Notes: a model not told the origin generated them from the sequence alone. A stretch of 64,000 nt of DNA from Streptomyces sp. ISL-10 (GCF_018614575.1 NZ_JAGGOJ010000026.1:1-64000); one strand, 5' to 3'; shown: positions 50,887-59,740, numbered from the stretch's first letter. Program-made: numbers and translations.

Positions 50887-51885
50887 GTGACTCACCGCAA
50901 CGCACCGTTGTCAGTTGAAGGGCGTCGCCGCCTCGTCGAGCGCTGCCGAACTCGCCCCATTGCTCACGTCGCCGCTGAGATGGGAATCTCACGGGCCTGT
51001 GCCTCAAAGTGGGTGAACCGCTACCGCAGATTCGGCGAGATCGGGCTCTTGGACCGCTCCTCGGCGCCACGACACCAGCCGACGGTCACCCCAGACGAAG
51101 TAGTAGCCCAGGTCGATGTCCTCCGACGTGCCCACAAGTGGTCGGCAGCCCGCATCTCATTCGAGCTCACACAGGCCGGGACACCCATCAGCCGACGGAC
51201 GGTGAGCCGACATCTGGCTCAGATGGGGCTGAACCGGCGCCGGTTCATCGACCCAAACGGGGCGTCGAACAGGGAACCCCAAAAGATCATTGCTCGTCGA
51301 CCAGGTCACATGGTCCACGTCGATGTCAAGAAGGTCGGTCGCATCCCCGACGGTGGCGGATGGCGCGTTCACGGCCGCGGGAGCGAACAAGCCAAGTCCG
51401 TCAACAGACGCAAGAAGAAGACCGAACGCGGCGGCTACGTGTACCTGCACTCAGCCATCGACGGATTCAGCCGACTTGCCTACACCGAAGCCCTGCCGGA
51501 CGAGAAGGCAGCGACAGCGGTGGCGTTCCTGCACCGGGCACGAGCGTGGTTCGCCACTCACGGGATCACCCGAATCGAACGGATAGTGACGGACAACGGC
51601 TCCTGTTACCACGCTGATGCCTTCGCCAGAGCCCTACTCGAGGCCCGGCACCAGCGGATCACTCCGTACACCCCATGGCACAACGGCAAGGTCGAGCGCT
51701 ACAACCGGATCCTGGCCGAAGAATTTCTGTATGCCCGGCCATGGACCTCAGAACAGCAGCGCACAGAGGCCCTTGAAGTCTGGAACGTCCACTACAACTA
51801 CCACCGAAACCCCATACGGCCGTTGAGAACAGGCCCCCGGCAGCTCAACTACGTCGGGGCGTCACCAACGTCATGGCCTCGTACA
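50887..51885 (+). mobile_element. IS481-family transposase, one frameshift
   Basis: GTG 50887 opens VTHRNAPLSVEGRRRLVE, with a helix-turn-helix (IAHVAAEMGISRACASKWVN) and the integrase-type core. DDE residues lie in VHVDVKKVG, RIVTDNGSCYHADAF and YTPWHNGKVERYNRIL. Near 51808 a four-C run (five expected) shifts the frame; corrected, it continues HTAVENRPPAAQLRRGVTN and MASYI. The stop is lost and the frame reads into the endonuclease remnant. The start lies 5 bp after the MFS stop. Terminal repeats were not defined. Confidence 0.8.
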
Positions 51886-52410
51886 TCAAGTTCGTCAAAG
51901 ACCCACGCCTCGCGGACGACGTCCAGATCGGCAACGAGTTGTATGAGGCCAACCGGCTCGACCGCGGACACATCGCCCGCCGCGCCGACCTGCTCTGGGG
52001 CTCTCCCGTCGAGGCCAAGAAGGCCAACCTGGACTCGTTCTTCTACACCAACATCACTCCGCAGATGGACGACTTCAACCAGAGCAGCAAGGACGGACCG
52101 TGGGGTCAGCTCGAGGACCCCGTATTCGCCGACGTCGAAGTCGACGACAAGAGGACGACCGCTTCTTCCGCGACGTCCAGATTCCCCGCGAGTACTGGAA
52201 AGTCATCGCATTCTCCGAGAACGGTGAACTCAAGGCCAAAGCCTTCCTGCTCACGCAGAACCTCAACCAGCTCGAAGCCCTCGAACTCGACGAGTTCCGC
52301 GTCTTCCAGGTCAACCTGAGCGGGATCTAGGAACGCGGCCGCCTCCGCTTCCCCGCCGCCCTGCGCAAGGCAGACACCCTGGTCGTGCCCGAAGCACTGG
52401 AAGGGTCCTC
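51886..52410 (+). pseudogene. Non-specific DNA/RNA endonuclease, C-terminal part (3' half of a split gene)
   Basis: The frame reads FVKDPRLADDVQIGNELYEA then NRLDRGHIARRADLLWG; DRGH is the NUC1 endonuclease active-site motif. KANLDSFFYTNITPQMDDFN follows. After a small deletion near 52150 the other frame gives DVQIPREYWKVIAFSENGEL to VNLSGI, a stop at 52330, and beyond it RLRFPAALRKADTLVVPEAL. Fused to the 48344-48722 part, this rebuilds the ends of one endonuclease gene. Multiple lesions make it non-functional. Confidence 0.75.
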
Positions 52411-52580
52411 CAGTACGTGGCGACCAGCAGGACCCGGTCCTCCAGCGGCAGGCTCCACGGCCGGCCCTTGCGCACCGGGTCCGCGCCCTCCCGGCGCAAT
52501 GCCGTGATCAGCTTGCCGAACTGACGCGGGCTCAACCCGGTGAACGGGGCTGTCCAGGACGACTCTGACGCCGTGATCAC
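52400..52580 (-). pseudogene. IS5-family transposase N-terminal fragment
   Basis: ATG 52580 on the minus strand reads MITASESSWTAPFTGLSPRQ and ALRREGADPVRKGRPWSLPL, then EDRVLLVATYWRT, where it breaks. This is the N-terminal helix-turn-helix region of a Streptomyces IS5-type transposase. A shorter relative lies at 29679-29743. Confidence 0.7.
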
Positions 52581-52631
52581 ACCGCCACGGCAAGATCATC
52601 TCACCTCTGACCAGCAGTTACGGGACAACCC

Positions 52632-53033
52632 TTAGCCACGGACCATCTGGTACGAGATCTCGTCCGCACCGTGCTCGTCGAGAAGCCGCTCGAAGATCCG
52701 CTTCACCGTGTGCCGCTGCTTGCGCGGCGCATCCAGGTCGGCCCGCAGCATCTCGTCGATCAACGGCTTGTACGGATCCAGCCGCGTCGGCCGCGGCGGA
52801 AGCTTCTTCCGCGGCTCCGGCCAGGCCGACGTCAAAGCCTTCTGCACGGTCAGGAACCCGACACCGTACTTCCGCTGAAGAGCACGGCTCGACAGGCCAG
52901 CCTTCGCATTACGGCGGATCGCCGCGTACAGATCGACCTTGGACTTCGGCGCACCCCGGCCCCCTCGCCGTGCAGAGCACAACCATGGTCCCGAAGCAAG
53001 CACCCAGGCTCTCTCAAAACTCGACGACATCAC
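52632..53033 (-). pseudogene. istA: IS21-family transposase (IstA) N-terminal fragment
   Basis: The frame reads KVDLYAAIRRNAKAGLSSRA, KYGVGFLTVQKALTSAWPEP, RKKLPPRPTRLDPYKPLIDE and RKQRHTVKRIFERLLDEHGA. This is the conserved first 130 residues of IS21 IstA in actinomycetes. It ends at 52632 (MVRG, stop) without the DDE core. No istB follows. Confidence 0.75.
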
Positions 53034-53327
53034 TCTCCCGTGGAATAGGGCGCTCTCAACGCTGAGCTACAGCCGCTCTCGTGACTCGCCAACAAGGCCA
53101 TTGATCCGTGCGCCGGCCGCCCGCATACGGAGCGGGCGGGCGTATAGGTAACCGGGCGCAATCCGCCGCAGCCGCTCCGGGCGCGAGAGGTCCTGAGCGC
53201 GCGGCTGCCCGGGCCGGGGAGTTCCCGGCGCGGGCGCCCCGCTGCCCCCTTGATGGAGGGCTGTATTACCCGGCCGAAGGCCAGGAACTGGTGTGCGACA
53301 CAGCCGAGTTGCGTAGGGTGTGTGGTC

Positions 53328-53867
53328 GTGACGTCGTATGAGCGCTGGTCCCTGGTCGCCTCGTTCGGTGCCCTCCTGGTCAGTGTCGTCGCCTTCGGCG
53401 CGGTGTTGTGGCAGCTCGTGATGCTGTCGCGCGCCACGACACTGGACCATGACCGACGGCGTAAGCAGGCCACGGTGGAATACCTCGCCGCCACCATGGA
53501 CAGGCGCAAGGAACTGCGAGACGAGGGCATCCCCGACGAGCGGGATGCCGCGGCCGTCTCCGCGTTGATCGGCCGAATGGACGCGGGTGACCGGACGGCG
53601 ACACGGCTCGTCTACGCCTACCTGACGATCTACAACCATCTCGGCGTGGGCGCGCGGTCGGACGCGTTCGACCTGCGAGTCATCGACCAGGCATGGGGCG
53701 GCTCGGTCATCGCCATCTGGGAGGGCTACCGACCGTGGATCGAGCGCCAGAGGCTCGCCCGCGGTGAGCCGCGGCTCTACGAGGACCTCGAGCATCTGGC
53801 CGCCCTGATGACTCCGCGGCGCGTCACGGCTCCGCCCGAGGGCAGGAGCGTCCCCCTGCAGAGGTGA
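53328..53867 (+). CDS. Single-TM hypothetical protein (DUF4760-like)
   Basis: The 179-residue protein has one N-terminal TM (SLVASFGALLVSVVAFGAVLWQLV), a coiled-coil-like segment (DHDRRRKQATVEYLAATMDR) and a helical domain with LVYAYLTIYNHLGVGARSDA, similar to DUF4760 proteins. GTG 53328 may be translated leaderless: TAGGGT at 53314-53319 is a fair -10. Its last 91 bp overlap the convergent acetyltransferase gene. Function unknown. Confidence 0.72.
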   Translation: MTSYERWSLVASFGALLVSVVAFGAVLWQLVMLSRATTLDHDRRRKQATVEYLAATMDRRKELRDEGIPDERDAAAVSALIGRMDAGDRTATRLVYAYLTIYNHLGVGARSDAFDLRVIDQAWGGSVIAIWEGYRPWIERQRLARGEPRLYEDLEHLAALMTPRRVTAPPEGRSVPLQR

Positions 53868-54445
53868 TCTTCAGGGCCCCTGGTGCCTCCCGAGCTCGAG
53901 GCCGGCGGCGTCCGGTCCGCGAAACCATGCTCCGCCGGGCGGGCCGCGCGCTGGGCGAGCCAGCCGGACACCCGCGGACCGCCGCTGACCGCGCTGCCTT
54001 CAAGGACCGTGCGGACGTGTTCGAAGCCCTGGCGGAGGTAATAGCGGTGCAGGGCCCGGTTCGTCGTCCAGGCGTCCAGCCTGACCCAGGCCGCCCGAGA
54101 CCGGTACGCCCTGTGCCCGCCCCAGTTGAGCAGCCGCCCGCCGAGGTTCTGCCCGGCGTGTGTGCGGGCCACGGTGAGCTTGCTGATGTACAGCGCGGGG
54201 TCGGCCTCCTCCTCGGAGGTCCACAGCCCTTCCGGGGGGACCGTGGCCAAGGTGACGGTGGCGGCGGTCACCCCACCGTCGCGAACCACGAACGTCTGCC
54301 CCGCTTCGACGGCTGCCCGCAGACGGTCTGCCGGGTACGGGCGGCGCCACTGGTCGGTACCGAGCTCACCGAGCCATGCTGCCGCCTCGTCGCGGAAGGA
54401 CAGCAGCATGGGCAGATCGTCCAGTTGCGCGCATGTGATAATCAT
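53777..54445 (-). CDS. GNAT family N-acetyltransferase
   Basis: The protein is about 222 residues with the GNAT fold. Beta strands include TFVVRDGGVTAATVTLA; the acetyl-CoA loop region is LTVARTHAGQNLGGRLLNWG; and the C-terminal strand WVRLDAWTTNRALHRYYLRQ with GFEHVRTV is typical. ATG 54445 is preceded by GGGGAGG. The last 50 residues are low-complexity and overlap the convergent DUF4760-like gene, so the true end may be shorter in homologues. Substrate unknown. Confidence 0.86.
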   Translation of the reverse strand: MIITCAQLDDLPMLLSFRDEAAAWLGELGTDQWRRPYPADRLRAAVEAGQTFVVRDGGVTAATVTLATVPPEGLWTSEEEADPALYISKLTVARTHAGQNLGGRLLNWGGHRAYRSRAAWVRLDAWTTNRALHRYYLRQGFEHVRTVLEGSAVSGGPRVSGWLAQRAARPAEHGFADRTPPASSSGGTRGPEDHLCRGTLLPSGGAVTRRGVIRAARCSRSS

Positions 54446-54489
54446 GAAACCTCCCCAGGATTCCACGGGCGGCCGACGCCGCTCCCTTG

Positions 54490-55018
54490 CGCGGCCCCAG
54501 CATGTCACGGCGCTGTCGCTCGCCGCCCGGATTACCACCGACCTGCTGCGGCGCCCCGTAGTTGCCTCCCAGGTCAGCGCCGAGGACCGGGTCCGCGTCG
54601 TCCAGGAGTTCACGCGGACGAGGACGTCGCGACGAAGATCACTACGGATCTGCTGCGCCGGCCGGCGGTCGCGAAGCAAGCGATGCGGGACGACACTGCC
54701 CGCTTCCTGGTCAACCGGGCACAGGTTGATAACTCCGAGCAGGTCAGGGAGACAATCCGCGAACGCACGCCAGCCGTCCGCAAGATCGAGCGCACGATGG
54801 AGTACCTCGACATGGTCGGCTCCTGCCATCAACTCGTCGCCTCGCTTGGCCGGCTCGTTCCCCGTCTGCGTGGCCAGGAGTTCACTGAGGACGAGCGGGA
54901 GACCGTCCGCCGCGGCATTGCCAGGGTCCGCACCTCGGCCGACTGGCTTGAGGCGGCCATCGACACTGGCGAGTTCACCCTGGACGAGCAGCTCGCGCAC
55001 CTGCTCAAAGGCGAATAG
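54490..55018 (+). pseudogene. DUF6192 (RacO-like) protein, 5'-truncated and frameshifted
   Basis: Frames joined across a shift near 54613 read ITTDLLRRPVVASQVSAEDR, VRVVQEFTR, then DEDVATKITTDLLRRPAVAK, DDTARFLVNRAQ, VRKIERTMEYLDMVGSCHQL to LDEQLAHLLKGE. This is the C-terminal two thirds of the DUF6192 family. The N-terminal third is missing. It ends 2 bp before the RacP gene, the usual partner. A second copy is at 58930-59440. Confidence 0.7.
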
Positions 55019-55020
55019 CC

Positions 55021-55428
55021 ATGGGCCGCGGGGCTCGCCCGCCGGCGGAGCACTACGGCGACCTGGTCCGCGTCGCACTCATGGAAGCCGCCTCGGCCGG
55101 TCTGCACACCAAGCAGCTGGTCGCCGCGACGAGACTCACGACCTCGCAGGTCGCGCGGGGTGTCAGGCATCTGCGGCACGTCTCCGCCGCCGAACACCTC
55201 ACCCCGATCGTCTGGACTCGCAGGGATGGCTACATGTTCTCCGACGACCCCGCGGACTGGATCGAGTATGAGAAGAGGCAGTTCCGGCAGATCCTCGGCC
55301 GCCTCACTCAGGTCATCACGGGCACCCTCGACCCGCACCTGGCCCGCTACCCGCACGACGACTGGGCCCAGCTGGCCGCTGCCCAACTCACCGGCGTCCG
55401 CGCCACCCTTTCCCAGCTCGCCAAATAG
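55021..55428 (+). CDS. RacP-like winged-helix protein
   Basis: The 135-residue protein resembles Streptomyces RacP: PAEHYGDLVRVALMEAASAG, LTTSQVARGVRHLRHVSAAE, LTPIVWTRRDGYMFSDDPAD and the helical tail. The first half looks like a winged helix. ATG 55021 follows the DUF6192 relic by 2 bp. RacO/RacP genes occur as a pair in many Streptomyces genomes with no settled function. An IS5 element lies 29 bp downstream. Confidence 0.78.
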   Translation: MGRGARPPAEHYGDLVRVALMEAASAGLHTKQLVAATRLTTSQVARGVRHLRHVSAAEHLTPIVWTRRDGYMFSDDPADWIEYEKRQFRQILGRLTQVITGTLDPHLARYPHDDWAQLAAAQLTGVRATLSQLAK

Positions 55429-55457
55429 CCCAGTCCGACCTGCGAGAGACCGAGACC

Positions 55458-56288
55458 ATGAGTCGCCGCCGATATCCCTCCGACACCACCGTCGCCGAGT
55501 GGGCTCTGCTCGAAGCTGCTGCCCGTCCCGGCCTCCCAGACCAAGACGGGCGGGCACCCCGAGAAGTGGCCGAGGCGTGAGATCGTCGATGCGATCCGCT
55601 ACATCGTCGACAACGGCGCCAAATGGAGGGCCCTGCCTGCCGATTTCCCACCATGGGAGATGGTTTATGGGTTCTTCGCCAGATGGAACCGGGTGGGGGT
55701 TGTGGCCTGGATCCGCGACCAGTTACGGCGACGGATCCGTACGAACCTCGGCCGCTGCCCCTACCCCGTGACCCTGATCGTCGACTCGCAGTCGGTGAAA
55801 GCCGCCGAGACGGTGGGGAAGGCGACCCGCGGCTACGACGCCGGGAAGAAGATCAACGGCCGTAAGAGACACATTGCGGTCGATACCAAGGGCCTGCCCG
55901 TGATGGTCATGGTGACCCGCGCCGACATGACCGATCGCGACGCCGCCCGCGAGATGCTCATCCGCCTGCGACTTACCCATCCCCAGATCACCCAGGTCTG
56001 GGCGGACTCCGCTTACCCGGGCAGCTCGTCGACTGGGCCGAACACCGCCTTCACCTGACGCTGAGGACCGTCACCAGACCCAAGGAGGCCAAAGGGTTCG
56101 TGGTGCTTCCCCGCCGTTGGAAAGTGGAACGGACGTTGGGATGGATCATGCATGCCCGTCGCAACGTGAGGGACTACGAACGTCTCCCGCAACACTCCGA
56201 GGCCCACCTGACCTGGTCACTCATCACTCTGATGACCCGGCGCCTGACCCGCACCCCGGCAGCCCAGAGGGCTGCCGGGGTGCGGTGA
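55458..56288 (+). mobile_element. IS5-family transposase, two or three frameshifts
   Basis: ATG 55458 reads RRRYPSDTTVAEWALLE. Another frame continues KTGGHPEKWPRREIVDAIRY, GAKWRALPADFPPWEMVY and the core: VDSQSVKAAETVG (first Asp), ADMTDRDAAREM, WADSAYPG (second Asp). A third gives VERTLGWIMHARRNVRDYER (Glu) to TGA 56288. It is full length apart from the indels (about 275 codons). The DDE set is present, so it may be a recently inactive copy or contain sequencing errors. Confidence 0.8.
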
Positions 56289-56301
56289 CCGGACGCAAAG
56301 C

Positions 56302-56359
56302 GTGTCAACTACTTGACACAGTCCAAACCCTTGGTAATTGTGTCAGATAGTTAATACAC
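56302..56359 (+). promoter_or_regulatory. Two palindromic sites upstream of a YtrA-type operon
   Basis: GTGTCAACTACTTGACAC (56302-56319) has 7-bp inverted arms. GTGTCAGATAGTTAATACAC (56340-56359) has GTGT/ACAC ends spaced as in GntR/YtrA operators (GTGTACTA-like ... TAGTTAACAC-like). A TTGACA at 56314 is a fair -35. These lie 26-83 bp upstream of the ATG of the membrane gene that precedes a YtrA-family gene. Confidence 0.62.
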
Positions 56360-56384
56360 CTTGTGGGAGGGGAAGGGAATCGGC

Positions 56385-57143
56385 ATGCCTGCTGCTGCAA
56401 GAACGGAAGGCACCTGGCGGGCGGGGCTGGACACCCCTGTGCGATGGGCCGGTGCGGCGATCGGTCTGGCTGTCAACGCGCTGGTCACCTTCAATCCTGA
56501 GCCTGATGTGGACCTGCTCTACGGATTTCACGTGTTCGGTCTGTGTGTCATGGCCGGCGTGTTTGCAGCAGACGTCATCGCACGACCGAGTCCTGGCTGG
56601 CTACGAGCAGCCGAAGTGACGCCACGCCTGATCCGGGACTACGTGCCCCGATCCCTGACCGCTGCATTGGCTGCTCAGGCCATCGCCTTGCTGGTCCTCC
56701 TGATCGTCGCCGCCATGACGGCCTCGGCGGACACCGACGGTCGTCCAGGGCGTGCTTTGTCCGTCACATGCCCGGCGGGAACCCACCTGTTCTCACCCTG
56801 GCCCGGCCCCTACTACGCCTGGCCGACCCTCGGCGGTCTCGCCCTCGGCACCGTCGCCTGCGCACTGCTCCTGCGCCGTGTCACGGCACGCTCCGGGGAC
56901 GACGATCAACGCCGCATCAACGCCTGGGCGGCCGTCGGTGCATGGGGAGTGCTGGTGAGCGCCCCTCTCTTCGCCGTCTCCTTGACGATGGGCCTCGTGG
57001 TGCTGAGCGTGCCCTGCGGAGGTGCGATGACGGACGTGGCCCTCTCGGGGCTAGTCGTCGCGGCCGTCACCTCTGCATTGACCGCGGGTCACTGTCTGGG
57101 CGTCCTGTTGCTGCCGCAGGCCTACGTCAAGGCTCGGCCATGA
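56385..57143 (+). CDS. Six-TM membrane protein of a YtrA-type operon
   Basis: The 252-residue protein has about six TM segments, for example AGAAIGLAVNALVTF, GFHVFGLCVMAGVFAADVIA, LAAQAIALLVLLIVAA and ALSGLVVAAVTSALTAGHCL. ATG 56385 follows GGGAGGGGAAGGG. It overlaps the GntR gene by 4 bp. It is not an ABC permease by sequence, and no ATPase gene is linked. In YtrA operons the regulator usually represses its own transport genes. Function unknown. Confidence 0.78.
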   Translation: MPAAARTEGTWRAGLDTPVRWAGAAIGLAVNALVTFNPEPDVDLLYGFHVFGLCVMAGVFAADVIARPSPGWLRAAEVTPRLIRDYVPRSLTAALAAQAIALLVLLIVAAMTASADTDGRPGRALSVTCPAGTHLFSPWPGPYYAWPTLGGLALGTVACALLLRRVTARSGDDDQRRINAWAAVGAWGVLVSAPLFAVSLTMGLVVLSVPCGGAMTDVALSGLVVAAVTSALTAGHCLGVLLLPQAYVKARP

Positions 57144-57529
57144 CGAACAACGGCATCAGTATCAGCGTCAACCATGCGTCTCCTGTCCCTCCGTATGAGC
57201 AACTCCGCGCACAGCTGGCTGATCTGATCTCGGTCGGTCGGCTCGGTCAGGGGACCAGACTGCCATCCGTGCGCCAGCTGGCCTCCGATCTCGGGCTGGC
57301 GAACAACACCGTGGTTCGGGCCTACCGCGAACTGGAGGCTGCGGGCCTTGTCAGGAGCCGCCGAGGCTCTGGTACTCAGGTCATTGCCCCATCGGCCACC
57401 ACCGACATCAAGGCGAAGCTCGCGGAGCATGCAAGCAGCTACGCGGCTGCCGCCAGGCAGCTCAATGCCACCAACGAGGAAGCCCTCGCCGCAATCCGGC
57501 ATGCTCTCGCAAGTCTCGACAAGCCGTGA
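57140..57529 (+). CDS. GntR family transcriptional regulator (YtrA subfamily)
   Basis: The 129-residue protein has the GntR winged helix (PPYEQLRAQLADLISVGRLG, TRLPSVRQLASDLGLANNTV, VRAYRELEAAGLVRSRRGSG) and a short C-terminal helical region typical of the YtrA subfamily, which lacks a ligand-binding FCD/UTRA domain. ATG 57140 overlaps the preceding gene. It likely represses its own operon at the two palindromes 56302-56359. The IS630 element begins 48 bp after its stop. Confidence 0.93.
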   Translation: MTNNGISISVNHASPVPPYEQLRAQLADLISVGRLGQGTRLPSVRQLASDLGLANNTVVRAYRELEAAGLVRSRRGSGTQVIAPSATTDIKAKLAEHASSYAAAARQLNATNEEALAAIRHALASLDKP

Positions 57530-57576
57530 CTCAGAGAGACCGCCAGTCCGCGCCTCTGTTTGAGAAACAGGCACCA

Positions 57577-58172
57577 CTGATCTTTTCGTAAGTTCAGTGG
57601 GTTTGGTGGGTAGATGGTCAGGCCGGTGTGGGCGAGGAAGGACCATGGCAGTTGGGGGGTTGTTGTTGATGCGGTGGATGCCTTGTTCGGTGGCATCGGC
57701 GACATCGGCGAGGTGGTCGCCGGCGAGGTTGGCGAGTTCACGCTTCTTGAGCGAGGACCACAGCAGTTCCACCGGGTTGAGCTCGGGTGCGTAGGCGGGT
57801 AATCGCTCCAGGGTGAGCCAGTCCTGTTCGGCGACCCAGGCACGCATCGCCCGGCTCCAGTGGGCAGACAGGCCGTCCCACACGAGGACCACTCGCTCGC
57901 CGCGGTAGAAGACCTTGATCTGTTCCAGGGCCTCGATGAGCCCGACGGTGTCGTAGCTGCCGGGTTTGAGGTGGAAACAGAGACGGGGACCTCGATCGGG
58001 GTCGGTGGAGTGGTAGCCCAGTGCCGCCGCCATCGAGGCGCGCTTCCAGTTCAACCGGTGCCGCAGGAGAGGTGTGCGGCCCCGGGGTGAGTAGGTGCGG
58101 CGGACCTGCGGAAGCAAGGAGACGCCTGATTCGTCGAGGAACACGATCCAGGCACGTGTGTTCACCGCCCCT
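57577..58172 (-). pseudogene. IS630 transposase orfB (DDE part), with a C-run indel
   Basis: The frame carries the catalytic residues: VFLDESGVSL (Asp), VVLVWDGLSAHWS (Asp) and YAPELNPVELLWSSLK (Glu). At about 57645 a run of six C shifts it: the expected C-terminus PQLPWSFLAHTGLTI is in another frame. No stop precedes the element's left end, so as written the frame runs on into flanking DNA. In a TA target a stop could be formed at the junction. Confidence 0.7.
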
Positions 58173-58653
58173 TTTTGACGCGCGGCCACTCGTGGGTGAT
58201 CCAGCGGGCGATCTCGGACTCCTTCCGCTCGACCGCTCGTCGTTCGGGCCGCTGCAGGCTCCATCCGAGTCGGCCGGTCAACAGTCGCCAAACCGAGGCC
58301 CTCGACAGCGACACGCCCTTGACGTGTTCGACGACCAAGCCGACTCGTTCCAGGGTCCACAGGTCGGCCTCGAACCCATGCGCTTGGGCGCCTCGCTCCA
58401 ACTCGGCCCTCACCCTTTCGACCTGGGCATCGTCCAGCTTGGGCGGGCGACCGGTGGCCGTGCGTCGGCGCAACGCCTGGGCGCCGCCCTCCTCCCACAC
58501 CCGTCTCCACCGCCGCACGCTCTCCGAGCACACCCCCACCGCCCGCGCGATCTCCGCGTTCGCGCGACCCTCCTCGAACAACTCGACCGCCCGCACCCGA
58601 CGCGCCTCCGCCAACTGCGGCCGCGTCAAAGGGGGAACAGAAGAACCAGCCAC
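58162..58653 (-). CDS. IS630 transposase orfA (helix-turn-helix part)
   Basis: The 163-residue frame has two helix-turn-helix units (LFEEGRANAEIARAVGVCSE SVRRWRRVWEE split across; and DLWTLERVGLVVEHVKGVSL). It stops at KKGR just after a run AAAAAGGGG. A -1 shift in that run joins it to orfB (VNTRAWIVFLDESG). GTG 58653 is the likely start. In IS630 elements the full transposase is often made by such frameshifting. Confidence 0.8.
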   Translation of the reverse strand: MAGSSVPPLTRPQLAEARRVRAVELFEEGRANAEIARAVGVCSESVRRWRRVWEEGGAQALRRRTATGRPPKLDDAQVERVRAELERGAQAHGFEADLWTLERVGLVVEHVKGVSLSRASVWRLLTGRLGWSLQRPERRAVERKESEIARWITHEWPRVKKGR

Positions 58654-58734
58654 AGAGGACGAAGGTCGATATGCCACCCCGACAGCGTCCCGCCTGCGAG
58701 ACCACCACACCCACCGAACTAACGAAAGGATCAG

Positions 58735-58930
58735 TAAGCGGCTGGCGGCCGTTGAGGGCGGTTCGGGTGAGGTGGAGTGCCCGGAGTGCGGGGCTCGGTG
58801 GGTGGCCGGCGTCGACCGCCGCTCGGATGCGGTGCTCTGCTCGCCGCGATGCAAGGTGAGGGCGGGGTGGCGCGGGACGATACCGTTCGACGAGCGGTCC
58901 GCCAGAGGGCAAGGCCCGTTGGAGCACGGA
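58735..58930 (+). pseudogene. Zinc-ribbon protein C-terminal fragment
   Basis: The frame reads GEVECPECGARWVAGVDRRS and DAVLCSPRCKVRA, with four Cys as in small replication- or DNA-associated zinc ribbons of Streptomyces mobile DNA. The IS630 insertion removed the N-terminus and a shift follows at about 58870. Confidence 0.5.
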
Positions 58931-59440
58931 CGACGCGAGTCGGCGGGTGGGACAGCGGGTCGAGACGCTGATCACGCCGCAGGAGGAGGTCACCGCGATC
59001 CGTTCGCTGCCCGGGACGAGGAGGTCGCGGCGGAGGTCACCACCGATTTCCTGAAGCGTTCGCAGGTCGCGGCCAAAGTGTCGCCCGACGACAAGGTCCG
59101 GGTGGTGGAGGAGTTCAGGCGGGACGAGTCGGTCGCGGCGACCGCCGCGACCAGCCTGCTGTGCAGGCCGGACGGCGCGTTCAGGGCGATGAGCGACGAC
59201 ACTGCCCGGTTCCAGGTCAACCATGCCCACAACGAACGCCACTGGCAAGTCTGCGAGGACTTCGACCGCACCAGTTCCGTCGCCCGGCCGTGAGGGACAT
59301 CGAGCGGGGCATGGAGTTCCTGGACCTGGTCACCGCCTTCCACTCCTTCGTCGCGGCGGTCGGCCGGATCGTTCCCTCCCTGCGCAACCACACCTTCAGC
59401 GACGGCGAACGCACGATCGTGGGGGGTGACCGTGCGGCGG
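58930..59440 (+). pseudogene. DUF6192 (RacO-like) protein, second degenerate copy
   Basis: Joined frames read VTTDFLKRSQVAAKVSPDDK, VRVVEEFRRDESVAATAATS, AMSDDTARFQVNHAH, then after a shift VRDIERGMEFLDLVTAFHSF and VPSLRNHTFSDGERT. It is the same family as 54490-55018 but a different, more complete sequence. At least two shifts and no C-terminal end. Confidence 0.65.
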
Positions 59441-59512
59441 GGGAGATGGGCGGTGTCCTGAGGCCGGAGTGAAGACCGAGGAGGTCGTGGTCGGTGGGAT
59501 CGCACAGTCCGG

Positions 59513-59740
59513 GTGCGTATCGAGGGGGAGGGGGTGGCGGTCGGTCAGAAGGATGCCCCTGGGCTCGGTGGATACGGTCGGCGTCCCCATCGTGTGGAGA
59601 GTGATGCCGGGTTCGGGGGCCTCACCCGGCCCACGTGCGCGATCTGGGATCCGCAGCTGGACGAGGCGGTCTGGATGGTGCTCGCGGTGCCGGCCGGGAA
59701 TCCGGCGAAGACGCCGCCGGGGGTTTACGAGTTGGGGTGA
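59513..59740 (+). CDS. Short hypothetical frame
   Basis: GTG 59513 to 59740, 75 codons, reads with good codon character near its end (CAIWDPQLDEAVWMVLAVPA). No ribosome-binding site or known family. It may be the end of an older gene. Confidence 0.35.
   Translation: MRIEGEGVAVGQKDAPGLGGYGRRPHRVESDAGFGGLTRPTCAIWDPQLDEAVWMVLAVPAGNPAKTPPGVYELG

Larger units (their letters stand above)
57577..58734 (-). mobile_element. IS630-family insertion sequence with 33-bp inverted repeats
   Basis: Left repeat 57577-57609 (CTGATCTTTTCGTAAGTTCA and on) and right repeat 58702-58734 (its complement, with CTGATCCTTTCGTTAGTTCG) match at about 29 of 33 bases. Right outside base pair is TA, the expected target; the left flank lacks TA. 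It encodes two minus-strand frames, orfA (58162-58653) and orfB. The repeats are longer than usual for a decayed element, so the copy is young. Confidence 0.88.

Noticed and set aside
57122..59248. A single 708-residue minus-strand protein
   Set aside because: It only arises by reading from orfB through the IS630 end into the antisense of the GntR gene and through upstream non-coding sequence.
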